Origin: HGM04593 sp045654885
Lineage (GTDB): Bacteria; Bacteroidota; Bacteroidia; Bacteroidales; Bacteroidaceae
NCBI GenBank assembly: GCA_045654885.1
Contig: JAZOOF010000051.1
Location: 1 to 64,000 of the forward strand
Direction: 5' to 3'
DNA length: 64,000 nucleotides
Both the position numbers and the translations under genes were made by a program. This document shows, one piece after another, positions 50,826-59,676 of this stretch. Positions within the stretch are counted from its first letter, which is position 1, and every line of letters starts with the position of its first letter. The notes under the pieces were generated by a model. It was not told the origin of the DNA, searched no databases, and worked only from the letters and a program-made list of their open reading frames with translations.

Positions 50826-51956
50826 TCAGAACAGTTCCTCGAATTTCCTCAACATTTCATCAACGGTTGACATTCGTGCAATGATGGTTCCCTTGCTGTT
50901 TATGAGTACCGCAGCAGGCAGTTCTGCCACACCGTATGCAGCTGCCACTTCGGCACTGCCACCGGCGGGATTGCAAAGTTGCGGCCATGCAATCTGCAAA
51001 TCATCGACAAATGCCTTGCAGACATCAACGCTCTCATCGAGCGACACACCAACCACCTGCAGTCCCTTGCTCCTGTATTTACCATAAGCTGCGGAAAGCA
51101 TAGTCAGCTGCTCATTTGCATCAACGCACCAACTGCCCCAGAAGAGCACAAGGGTGTAGCGGTTTGCAAAAACCTCGTCGGAGAGGAGCACAGTTCCACC
51201 ATTCACGTCGGCAAGTTCAAAGTTCTGGAATTTCTTGCCAACGGCTGTTGCCGCAAGACTCCCGGACATATCGGAAAGATACATGTCGGCCATGACGGCA
51301 TTCTCTTTCTCCATCTTCACACGCTGTTTCTGCGCCTCATACAACTTGTTGCGATGCTCAAAAGGCACTCTCTCGAACAGTGGCAACAGTTTCTCCGGTG
51401 CCACCACACCAACAGACTGCACAAGGTAGAAACAACCTACCGGAGCATCAATATTCTCCCTTATCATCTTCAAGGCATAAGATTCAAAGATTGCATCGGC
51501 CATAACTGCCAACACCTGCATGCTGTCACGCATGGACTCATCCATGCCCAACATTGCCATGACATCAGGCTCACACATCCTGCGCAGGTTCACAATCCTC
51601 TCCTTCTCGGTCATAAAGCGGCTGAGAAGTTCGTTGCCCCGTGTGCCTTGGGCAAATATATCACCGGCGAAATCCACATCAAGGAGCCCCGGTTCAACAA
51701 CCATGTAATTACCGTCCAGCACTTTCTGCGAGGAGAGAAAGCATACGGTCTGCGACGCTGCATCAAGTTCAAAAGCGAATTTTCCACCCTTTACCACAGC
51801 CGAGTCTATGGGAGACAATATATCGTCAACCGGGGTGACAAAGAGTACCGTACCATCGGGAGCCGATGCATAACGGCCGTTAACGACACAGGTATTCCCG
51901 TTCCTTGAGCATGCAAGGAGAAAGCACAATGACAAAAGGAGAAAAAGCTTTTTCAT
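50826..51956 (-). CDS. Thioredoxin-fold lipoprotein (TlpA-like) lacking the second Cys
   Basis: 376 residues with lipobox F-L-L-A-C-S-R (Cys16). Residues about 22-130 resemble DUF4369, a common N-terminal partner of TlpA-like proteins. The C-terminal 150 residues have the thioredoxin/AhpC fold (T-L-V-L-F-W-G-S-W-C, V-V-G-V-S-L-D-E, E-L-P-A-A-V-L-I). The redox motif, usually W-C-x-x-C, reads W-C277-V-D-A, so the second Cys is gone. It may bind or reduce through a monothiol or be structural. It is the last gene of the long SusCD-headed minus-strand cluster. Confidence 0.85.
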   Translation of the reverse strand: MKKLFLLLSLCFLLACSRNGNTCVVNGRYASAPDGTVLFVTPVDDILSPIDSAVVKGGKFAFELDAASQTVCFLSSQKVLDGNYMVVEPGLLDVDFAGDIFAQGTRGNELLSRFMTEKERIVNLRRMCEPDVMAMLGMDESMRDSMQVLAVMADAIFESYALKMIRENIDAPVGCFYLVQSVGVVAPEKLLPLFERVPFEHRNKLYEAQKQRVKMEKENAVMADMYLSDMSGSLAATAVGKKFQNFELADVNGGTVLLSDEVFANRYTLVLFWGSWCVDANEQLTMLSAAYGKYRSKGLQVVGVSLDESVDVCKAFVDDLQIAWPQLCNPAGGSAEVAAAYGVAELPAAVLINSKGTIIARMSTVDEMLRKFEELF

Positions 51957-51977
51957 ACTGTAATGTCTATTTGGTCA

Positions 51978-52454
51978 TCAATTAGCATTGCCAACCTCGA
52001 ACCAACCGGTAATCTCAGCCGGAACCTCGTTGCAACGTACATACTTGCACACATCGCCATCCGCGGCATCTACAGTGAGCACCATAGACTCCTCGAACAG
52101 GCTTGTAACAATATACGAGTTGTTCCAGTCGCCTGTACCATAGTCATATTTTCCGCTCAATATGTATCCTTTATATTCGTCCTTTGTAATCTCGAACGAA
52201 CCAGTCAGGCGACGGGGATACATGCTGTCAAACTTCTGGTACATGGTAAATGTCCTGTCCCTGCGCACAAACTCCATGTAACAGTAGACGCCCTGGGGAA
52301 GCGCCTCGCCATTTACATCGGCAAGTTTCCACACACCCGAAACGTTGTTTGGAGTGACTTCAAGCGACTGCGGAGTCAAATCCTCCTCGGGAGAACAGGC
52401 AAAAACACCGGTAAGGACAAGCACGAAGGCTATTGTCTTCAATAATCTCTTCAT
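51978..52454 (-). CDS. Small lipocalin-like lipoprotein
   Basis: 158 residues from the ATG at 52454; an earlier ATG at 52466 overlaps the upstream stop. Signal peptide (M-K-R-L-L-K-T-I-A-F-V-L-V-L-T) with lipobox T-G-V-F-A-C-S. The mature chain is beta-rich (V-S-G-V-W-K-L-A-D-V-N-G-E...Y-M-E-F-V-R-R-D-R-T-F), like lipocalin-type domains common in Bacteroidetes lipoproteins. Function unknown. It lies between the DUF1573 and thioredoxin-fold genes and is probably coupled to both. Confidence 0.75.
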   Translation of the reverse strand: MKRLLKTIAFVLVLTGVFACSPEEDLTPQSLEVTPNNVSGVWKLADVNGEALPQGVYCYMEFVRRDRTFTMYQKFDSMYPRRLTGSFEITKDEYKGYILSGKYDYGTGDWNNSYIVTSLFEESMVLTVDAADGDVCKYVRCNEVPAEITGWFEVGNAN

Positions 52455-52462
52455 AAGTATAT

Positions 52463-53257
52463 TCATTTTTCTAATTTCACATTAATAGTCCTGTCCGATA
52501 TGCGTCCTTTTACGCCATCCACAACCACACTGAAACTGTGTGGAGCATTCGGCGGCAACATATCGCCATTTATTGTTATTACAATATCACCCTCCTCGCC
52601 CGGAGCAATCTCCTCGGGTTCTGTCCCGAAAGAGACAAAAGAGGGCTTAAGTTCCGATGAAAGCCTCAAAGGAACAGTTCCCACATTTGCGCATGGAATA
52701 CGCTGCTGCGGGGTTGTCCCGGGCTTTACAGGTTCAAAAAGCACCTCCTTGCGCTTCAGTTTCAACATCCCCATTCTGCAGGGCAGATGGTTCCACTCGT
52801 CATTGTCGATAACGTTCCCCAGCAGGGTAAGCTTTGCCACCGGAACCTTGCTTGAGAGCGAGGTGTAGACAAAGGTGTTGGTATCGACAGTTCCCGAACG
52901 CCTGCGCGGGTTGAACTTTATCCTTATAACCCCCTTTTCACCGGGAGAAAGCAGGCTGTCGCCAATTTCTGCGGCCGTACATCCGCAGTTGGTGGTTATC
53001 CTTGTGATGGAAACAGGCTTGTCGCTTACATTGACAAAGTGATACTCCACCGCCAGCGGTGAATCGGTCTCATATATTACGCCAAAGTCCTGCAACAGAT
53101 TCTCAAAACGGAGCACATTGTCACCGCCTTGCATAATCTGCGGTGACATGAGCGAGTCGAGCACCGCACGCGACATGAGCCTGTTGTCCTGTGCCACCGA
53201 CAACATATTGCCGGCAAACAGGAGAAGCAACAGTATATGCAGTACCTTGGGTTTCAT
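52463..53257 (-). CDS. DUF1573 exported protein
   Basis: 264 residues with signal peptide (V-L-H-I-L-L-L-L-L-F-A-G-N-M-L-S-V-A). A DUF1573 Ig-like domain follows: F-E-N-L-L-Q-D-F-G-V-I-Y-E-T, then the characteristic T-T-N-C-G-C-T-A-A-E and P-G-E-K-G-V-I-R-I-K-F. A second Ig-like part fills the C-terminus. Role unknown; these often accompany surface or redox lipoproteins in Bacteroidetes. Nine bases downstream of the S8 protease stop. Confidence 0.85.
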   Translation of the reverse strand: MKPKVLHILLLLLFAGNMLSVAQDNRLMSRAVLDSLMSPQIMQGGDNVLRFENLLQDFGVIYETDSPLAVEYHFVNVSDKPVSITRITTNCGCTAAEIGDSLLSPGEKGVIRIKFNPRRRSGTVDTNTFVYTSLSSKVPVAKLTLLGNVIDNDEWNHLPCRMGMLKLKRKEVLFEPVKPGTTPQQRIPCANVGTVPLRLSSELKPSFVSFGTEPEEIAPGEEGDIVITINGDMLPPNAPHSFSVVVDGVKGRISDRTINVKLEK

Positions 53258-53266
53258 CTTTTTAAA

Positions 53267-55291
53267 TTACATCCATCCGTTGCTGTTGGCACCGTTACGC
53301 ACTGTAACTGTCACTGTGTACACCTTGTCGTCAACGGTAATATCAACGGTTGTGAATCCCTCGGCAACACCCGTCACGGTCATCACAGAGCCCGCAACAC
53401 TCACCGTTGCAATAGCTGCATCGGCTACCTTTGCGCTGTAGGAGAGTGACTCACCACCGACAAAGAAACGCGCAAGGTCAATCTCACGGCTTTCAGCTGG
53501 AGCAAGGTACACATTCGGCAACTTCATGTCGTGTCCGCCATTCTCAACAGCCCTCAACAATGCACCGGCATTAACCAGGCGACCCATCTTGCCCTTGTAC
53601 TTGGAAAGGTCGGTCTTTGTTGCGGCCGAACCGGGCGATGAGTGGTTGTAGTAGGACTTCTTCTCACCCGCGAAGTAACCGTCAATGTCGGTAGCTGTGC
53701 TGTATACAAGTTCAATGAACTCTTGGGCACGGAAGTGACGGCGCTGCTCAACAGCATAAGAGAGACCCAAGGCAATGACACCCGAAACATGAGGACATGA
53801 CATTGATGTACCCTCGTAATATCCATATGTAGGACGTCCCTCAACAACCAATGTAGAGTATATCATGCCGCCATTGTCATAGCTACTGCCCGGAGTACCA
53901 TAGTAGTCACCGTCGCCACCGGGAGCCGAAAGGTCTACCTCTGCACCGAAGTTTGAATATGTCGCAGGAGTGTAGTCCGCAGCCACAGCACCGACAGAGA
54001 TACATTTTGAGTATGCACCCGGATAGGCCGACATACCGGCAAACTCATTGCCCGATGCAAAGACAACGATACCGCCGTCGATTACGCCGTTGGGAGAACC
54101 TGCATTGTTGATGAAGTAGTCAATAGCCTCCTTCTCAAGCGGATAGAGCGCAGCCCACTCCTCTTCAGAGGCCGGGCCCGGAGTGTAGCCCTGCATTATG
54201 TTCGAATAGGCCGAGTTGTAGCCCCAGCTGCACTGCATGATGACAGCACCGTTGTCGGCGGCATACTTGAATGCCTTTGCCTCCATTGCAACTGTCGATG
54301 CGTAGGCGTCGTCAAAAATCTGCAACGACATGATTCTTACACCGCCCTTGCCTGCAGCTGCATCGCCACCTGCAATACCGGAAACACCAATACCGTTGTT
54401 GTTCACCGCAGCGATTGTACCCGCAACGTGTGTTCCGTGGCCTGTGTCATTGGTAGATGTTGTGGCAATATATCCGCGGTCGGTCGCAAAGTTATAGCCA
54501 TAGCGGTCGCCCTTGAATCCATTGCCGTCGTTGTCCTCGCCCGAAGCATACACCTCGTTCTCGTTTACCCAGATGTTAGCCCTGAGGTCGGGGTGTTCCC
54601 AATGCACACCCTCGTCCATCACACCCACAATGATTGAGCTGTCGCCTGTGCACAGCGCCCAAGCCTCCTCACAACCTACATCACAGCCTGCAATAGCCTT
54701 TGCCCATGGCTGCTCAAAGCCATAGTCGCCCCTGTTGATATAGCCCCACTGCAACGGCAGCTCGGGGTCATCGAAAGGCAGAGCATTGGCTGCACGTGTA
54801 GCGCCCAGCGGAAGACTCTCCTCTGCTACCCTGTTGTCAATGCGGTAAATTCTTTTGTTGCACTGTATTTTTGATATCTCGCCAAGCTTTGCAAGTTCCT
54901 TTATCGCTGCATCAAGGTTCACAGCCTCATCGAAGCACACCTTGTACCAAAGATGCAGACCGGCCTCGCGTGTACGCTCCTCGGTACGTGGGTCAACAGG
55001 GAAAACACGCTCGAAGCTGTACGCACCCAGGATACCGAGAACTTCATCGGTCGATGGGATTCCGCTGCGTGTAGCCTTTCCGGCACCTGCCGCACGAGTT
55101 GCAAAATAACCGTCAAGGATATCTGTCATCTCGGGAGAGAACTTTATGAGCAGTTCTCCATCTATGGCATCGACAGTCAATGACAAAGAGGGCTCCTCAA
55201 CATCGGGTATGTTGTTTACAATCTCATTCTCGTTGCACGATGACAAGGCGAATGCAAACAGTACTGAATATATAAATGGTCTTGTTTTCAT
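53267..55291 (-). CDS. Subtilisin-like (S8) lipoprotein protease
   Basis: 674 residues from the ATG at 55291. The lipobox F-A-L-S-S-C-N suggests anchoring in the outer membrane. Residues about 30-180 form a propeptide-like region. The S8 triad is complete: V-M-D226-E-G-V-H, G-H285-G-T-H-V-A-G-T and G-T-S496-M-S-C-P-H-V-S-G. After about residue 590 comes an Ig-like tail of roughly 85 residues with I-A-T-V-S-V-A-G-S-V. It lies directly downstream of two leucine-rich-repeat lipoproteins and a SusCD pair, so it may cut proteins captured at the surface for uptake. Confidence 0.93.
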   Translation of the reverse strand: MKTRPFIYSVLFAFALSSCNENEIVNNIPDVEEPSLSLTVDAIDGELLIKFSPEMTDILDGYFATRAAGAGKATRSGIPSTDEVLGILGAYSFERVFPVDPRTEERTREAGLHLWYKVCFDEAVNLDAAIKELAKLGEISKIQCNKRIYRIDNRVAEESLPLGATRAANALPFDDPELPLQWGYINRGDYGFEQPWAKAIAGCDVGCEEAWALCTGDSSIIVGVMDEGVHWEHPDLRANIWVNENEVYASGEDNDGNGFKGDRYGYNFATDRGYIATTSTNDTGHGTHVAGTIAAVNNNGIGVSGIAGGDAAAGKGGVRIMSLQIFDDAYASTVAMEAKAFKYAADNGAVIMQCSWGYNSAYSNIMQGYTPGPASEEEWAALYPLEKEAIDYFINNAGSPNGVIDGGIVVFASGNEFAGMSAYPGAYSKCISVGAVAADYTPATYSNFGAEVDLSAPGGDGDYYGTPGSSYDNGGMIYSTLVVEGRPTYGYYEGTSMSCPHVSGVIALGLSYAVEQRRHFRAQEFIELVYSTATDIDGYFAGEKKSYYNHSSPGSAATKTDLSKYKGKMGRLVNAGALLRAVENGGHDMKLPNVYLAPAESREIDLARFFVGGESLSYSAKVADAAIATVSVAGSVMTVTGVAEGFTTVDITVDDKVYTVTVTVRNGANSNGWM

Positions 55292-55293
55292 AA

Positions 55294-57006
55294 TCACTCC
55301 TCTGTTAACTCATCTTTTAGTTCATATTTCTCCCTTGTTCCCGGGAACACATCATAGTAGTAGTCGAAGGTCTTCGGCTCATTGTCAAAGCGCACAGCCT
55401 CACCTGCCGAGTTCAACCCCTTCTCCTGCTGGTTGAAAATTAGCAGGTCGGGTGCCCAGTCGAGGAAATGAGGGTGATAGAGCAACCAATCGGGCAACTT
55501 GCCTGTCAGGAAGTTGAGGTTAAGACGGAGCATTGTGCAGTTCGGGAGAATCTTTGGCATTGCATTGTCGGCAAGATACTGTATTGTATCGCCGCCCCAT
55601 GCATCGACATCCTCCCGGGTATATGCGACAACACCCTCTTCACCGACCTTGAAATCGGGCAGCTCGCCCTCGATATAACAGTTCGAGAATGCCAGTTCCT
55701 CAAGATTCTCCCACAGGAAGAGTTGGCGGAACGTATTGTCGGTACTTGCGTTGATGTGCAGACCAAGGCCATCCTCATACTCATCCTTCTTGCGCAGGTC
55801 GGTTGTATTCCAACGGCGCGATGCCACAAAACTCAAAGACTTGAGCTTGGGGAAGTTCTCCTGTGTAAGCATTGCCGGAATAGCTGTAAAGTTGTTTGCG
55901 CTCAGGTCGAGAGCTACAAGTGATTTGCCAAGCTTCACGAAGTCATCGGGCAACGACACAATGCCGTAAGAGAAGAGAGTAAGGTACTTCAAGTAGTCGA
56001 GTTCGCAAATCTCGCTGCCCAGCTCTATGTTCAGGAGCATAGTGTTCACGTTACTTGAGATAGCCAACGACTCAAGATACTTCAAGTGACGAATCTCGGC
56101 CGGGATGGTCTCCTTTGTGTTCAGGAAGCTGTACTGCACCGCGCGTACACGGCCTACAGCAGCCTGTGGAACTTCGCCGCTGACAATCTCCTTGTCGCTC
56201 GCCTCCCACAGTCTCACACCGCTCCAATGCTGCATGTTCTCACTTGTATCCCAAGCATCGTTCCAGCAGTTCATGCGCTCATATATAACTACAAGCGCAA
56301 TTGAATCGCCGGCACGGTTGTCCTCAATCTTCAAAGCAGGTTTCTGGTATACCGATATCACAGCAGGCTTAACCAAGGCTGTATCCTCACCCTCGGGTAT
56401 GAGCTTGATTTCGGCCACGCGCTCCTGTGGAACAGTATTCATTTTCCAGTCGAAACGCAGTTTTGCCGTACGTGGACGCGCACCCTTGTCAAGCTCTACA
56501 GAGACGCTCTCCGATGTGAGCCACTCATCCTCGGCACCAAGGTGGTCAATCTCGACCGAGAATTTCACGTTTGTGGTGACGGTTGTCTCAAAATAGCGCT
56601 CCTCCATCTTTGCCGATGACTCCACCCAAATCTCGCCGGTGTCGGGAACAATCATCTTGCCATATCCCATCTGCCTCACAGTCAATGCCACTGCCGGCAT
56701 TGCCGAAGGTGTGAAGCGCACAAATGCCGTGCGCACGTCGCTCACAAGCGAAGAATCCACAACAACATGGCATGCAGCGTTTCCTGTTCCGCTCGCGGGT
56801 GAAACCGACAGCCATGGCTCTGAAACAGAAACAGTCCAGCTGTCGTTGCTCTCTACAAGTACGACATCGGCACCGCCTTCGGCTCCCAATGTTATCTCAC
56901 TCTTGTCCAAAGAAAAGCTCGCGCCCTTCTCCTCGTCGTCGTTGCATGCGACAAACGAAAAACAGACAATCAATCCTAATGCTATCTTATATAATCTGTT
57001 CATCAT
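55294..57006 (-). CDS. BACON and leucine-rich-repeat lipoprotein
   Basis: 570 residues. Lipobox F-S-F-V-A-C-N. Residues about 30-115 are a BACON domain (I-T-L-G-A-E-G-G-A-D-V-V-L-V...W-L-S-V-S-P-A-S-G-T-G-N). A second Ig-like part follows, and from about residue 280 come leucine-rich repeats (L-K-Y-L-E-S-L-A-I-S-S-N, L-V-A-L-D-L-S-A-N-N-F-T-A-I-P). LRRs bind protein ligands. Its stop is just beyond the S8 protease start, so the two are coupled. A binding-protein role is inferred. Confidence 0.85.
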   Translation of the reverse strand: MMNRLYKIALGLIVCFSFVACNDDEEKGASFSLDKSEITLGAEGGADVVLVESNDSWTVSVSEPWLSVSPASGTGNAACHVVVDSSLVSDVRTAFVRFTPSAMPAVALTVRQMGYGKMIVPDTGEIWVESSAKMEERYFETTVTTNVKFSVEIDHLGAEDEWLTSESVSVELDKGARPRTAKLRFDWKMNTVPQERVAEIKLIPEGEDTALVKPAVISVYQKPALKIEDNRAGDSIALVVIYERMNCWNDAWDTSENMQHWSGVRLWEASDKEIVSGEVPQAAVGRVRAVQYSFLNTKETIPAEIRHLKYLESLAISSNVNTMLLNIELGSEICELDYLKYLTLFSYGIVSLPDDFVKLGKSLVALDLSANNFTAIPAMLTQENFPKLKSLSFVASRRWNTTDLRKKDEYEDGLGLHINASTDNTFRQLFLWENLEELAFSNCYIEGELPDFKVGEEGVVAYTREDVDAWGGDTIQYLADNAMPKILPNCTMLRLNLNFLTGKLPDWLLYHPHFLDWAPDLLIFNQQEKGLNSAGEAVRFDNEPKTFDYYYDVFPGTREKYELKDELTEE

Positions 57007-57024
57007 AATCCTTCTGCATTAATA

Positions 57025-59661
57025 TCATTTATCAAGCACCAGGGCATCGCAGCCGCGTATATCCTGTGTCCTGTCATATATGAGGGTGTAATATCCGGCA
57101 TAGATATAATCGCAAACCGACGACATGTCGATTGAGATATTCGGGTTATCGGCAATCTCAAAGTACATGATGTATGGCGAAATTGTATCCTCAATCTTGC
57201 GCAGGTCATTGCCACCGATGCAGAACACAGCCATTGATGGGCATGTGTAAAGGCCTGTAGGCCACTCCTTGAGGCAGCGGTTACCGTTCTCGTCGCGCTG
57301 GTAGCGGATGAAGAAACGGCTCAACGTCGATATGCTCAACGGCTTTGTGGGGAATGAAGAGAAGCGGTTGTAGCTCAAGTCCATACCCGCCAGATAGGGC
57401 AATGTACGTGCATAGAAGTCATCGGGCAGCTCGCTCAGGTAGTTGTAGCTGAGGTCGAGCGCCTCGAGCAGGAAGGTATTCTCGCCCTTGAGTGACCCCT
57501 CGGGGATTCTCTTCATTCCGTTACCGGCAAGGATGAGCTGGTTCATTGGAGAACCGGTTTTGAAGAGTATGCCGGGGAATGTCTCAAGACGGTTGTTTGT
57601 GATATTTACAGCCGAAGAGTTCACGCCCTTGAAACTGTCGCCGTTCTCAAAGCCCGCAATCTTGTTGTATGAGAAGTCCACCGACTGCATGACATACACA
57701 GATTTTGCATTAAAGATGTCGGGGAACAGTGTCATCTCGTTGTTTGTGGCACTGAAGCTCTCAAGCTGTGAGTAACCGCAGAAGTAGCCGTCGGGAGCTG
57801 CCGTCAGCTTCTCAATCCTGTTATAGTCGAAGTACACCTTTGCAAGTGTAATCTCTTTACCGAACGGATGCACTGTTCTCAACCGGTTGTTGGTACAGTC
57901 AATCATTCCAAGCTTGGTCATCTTGCGCAGTTCCTCATACACCGGTGTCTCCTCAAGGTTGTTGAAACCAAGATAGAATACCTGAAGCTTGTCGCCGCTG
58001 TTACCGTTGATGAATGTCTCCCAATCGGCTTTCAACTGCTCACCGGTGATACCCTTGTTACTTGCAACATTGAGCATCTGCAGCTCGGGGATAGATGCAA
58101 GCATCTCCATTGGAAGTGCTGTAAGCTTGGGGCAGTTGAAAATCTCGATATCATAGAGAGTTGTCATGTTCTCCCAACTGAGTGACTCGCGCTCCTCGTA
58201 GAAAGGAGATTCGGGCTCAATATCACGGAAGAAACTATCTACTTGAATAGGGCAGTTGGCAATGAAGAACTGCTGCAGATTGGTACAACGTTGCAATGCC
58301 TTTGAAACACCCACAATGCCGTTTGTCATGTCGCCGAAGTGGATTCCCTTCAAGGATATACCCTTGCGTATCGGTTTCTCACTGGGGTCCATCTCAATAG
58401 TCTCCTGCCACAAAGCCGAATAACCTGTGCGGAAGTCCTTCTCAAGCACCCTGTCGGCATAATCCATGCGAATGGCACTCATCTGCTCGGCTGTTATGTC
58501 GGGTGTTATACGACCGAAGAGGTGACCGCCAAGAAGGTCGGAGTGACTGCCGAGGTAGAGGATTGAAAGCTCGGTCAACTGGCCTATGGCATCTGGCACA
58601 ACACCCTTTGGACCGAAGCCCTCAAGCGAGATTGTGGCAACACGGCCATTGGCATCGAGCTGCACGCCGGGCTGCACACCCCACATATCTATATCCTTGT
58701 TGAAATTCCAGTTCACACCATCGGCCAAAGCATCGCCTACATAACTCCAATTGGGACCGTCGAGTGCCAACCAAATCTCCTTCAATGCAATGTAATCCTT
58801 TATATACTCGGCAGTTTCGGAAAGATTTACAGGCACATTCACATCCTTTGTGTCGGTATCATCACCAACCACAAAAGTCGCATCGGTATTGTTGTTCTCA
58901 ACCGCAAGCATCGTCTTGCCCTTCTTGTCGGAGTAGGTGATGCAGTGCTGCACACGGTACTCGCCTGCCTTGAGCCAAAGGAGAGTATCGCATAGTGCGT
59001 ATGAAGTCTCGGCATTGGCACCGGGATAGAGAGACTCATCGGCCGAGCCCTGCCCAAAGTCCTCGGTATACTTCACGGCTATCTTCTCAAAGGTTGTGGT
59101 TTCCTTTGTAAAGAGGTTCTGCACAGTGATGTCAACAGTTCTTATATCACTGAACGGATAGTAACCGTCGCTGCCGGCAGCGCGTGTCTGTGCCCACTCC
59201 TTCACGAGCCTGAACGATACGCGTCCACGCTCAACCACATCGGGGCTTATATGCTGCACATGGAGGCCACCCGGCACAATCTCAAACATGCACTCCTCGA
59301 CATCCCTCTGCTGAATCTCCTGGTCGAGCTGATTATATAGCACAAAACCAATCAGACTGTATTTACCCGCCAAAAGGCGCAATTTCTCACTGCGCAAACC
59401 ATACTCGGCTGTTTCGTCATTGTATGCATTGAGCAAGAGTGTCTGCTCAATTGTGCGGCCGTCATACTGGAGAAGGACCTTTACCTTCTTTGCTTCGGCA
59501 ATACTCTCAAGCCTGTCGACAGAACGGGTGGCCTGTCCCACCTTGAACTGTACATAGCCATACTGCACCTGAGGGTCATTCTCCTCCTCGGCACAGCCAA
59601 CCAATGCCACTCCTGTGAGCGACATCATCAACAACATTAGATATATTCCTATTCTGTTCAT
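57025..59661 (-). CDS. Large leucine-rich-repeat lipoprotein (DUF4458-like N-terminus)
   Basis: 878 residues from the ATG at 59661; an ATG at 59673 is nearly as good. Lipobox V-A-L-V-G-C-A. The N-terminal 230 residues are beta-rich, with Y-G-Y-V-Q-F-K-V-G as in DUF4458-type modules. A typical LRR cap, L-K-E-I-W-L-A-L-D-G-P-N-W, comes near residue 290, and repeats then run almost to the end (L-E-A-L-D-L-S-Y-N-Y-L-S-E-L-P, M-D-L-S-Y-N-R-F-S-S-F-P). It is a companion to the smaller LRR protein downstream, 18 bases away. Confidence 0.85.
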   Translation of the reverse strand: MNRIGIYLMLLMMSLTGVALVGCAEEENDPQVQYGYVQFKVGQATRSVDRLESIAEAKKVKVLLQYDGRTIEQTLLLNAYNDETAEYGLRSEKLRLLAGKYSLIGFVLYNQLDQEIQQRDVEECMFEIVPGGLHVQHISPDVVERGRVSFRLVKEWAQTRAAGSDGYYPFSDIRTVDITVQNLFTKETTTFEKIAVKYTEDFGQGSADESLYPGANAETSYALCDTLLWLKAGEYRVQHCITYSDKKGKTMLAVENNNTDATFVVGDDTDTKDVNVPVNLSETAEYIKDYIALKEIWLALDGPNWSYVGDALADGVNWNFNKDIDMWGVQPGVQLDANGRVATISLEGFGPKGVVPDAIGQLTELSILYLGSHSDLLGGHLFGRITPDITAEQMSAIRMDYADRVLEKDFRTGYSALWQETIEMDPSEKPIRKGISLKGIHFGDMTNGIVGVSKALQRCTNLQQFFIANCPIQVDSFFRDIEPESPFYEERESLSWENMTTLYDIEIFNCPKLTALPMEMLASIPELQMLNVASNKGITGEQLKADWETFINGNSGDKLQVFYLGFNNLEETPVYEELRKMTKLGMIDCTNNRLRTVHPFGKEITLAKVYFDYNRIEKLTAAPDGYFCGYSQLESFSATNNEMTLFPDIFNAKSVYVMQSVDFSYNKIAGFENGDSFKGVNSSAVNITNNRLETFPGILFKTGSPMNQLILAGNGMKRIPEGSLKGENTFLLEALDLSYNYLSELPDDFYARTLPYLAGMDLSYNRFSSFPTKPLSISTLSRFFIRYQRDENGNRCLKEWPTGLYTCPSMAVFCIGGNDLRKIEDTISPYIMYFEIADNPNISIDMSSVCDYIYAGYYTLIYDRTQDIRGCDALVLDK

Positions 59662-59676
59662 AACTTCATTCATTTA

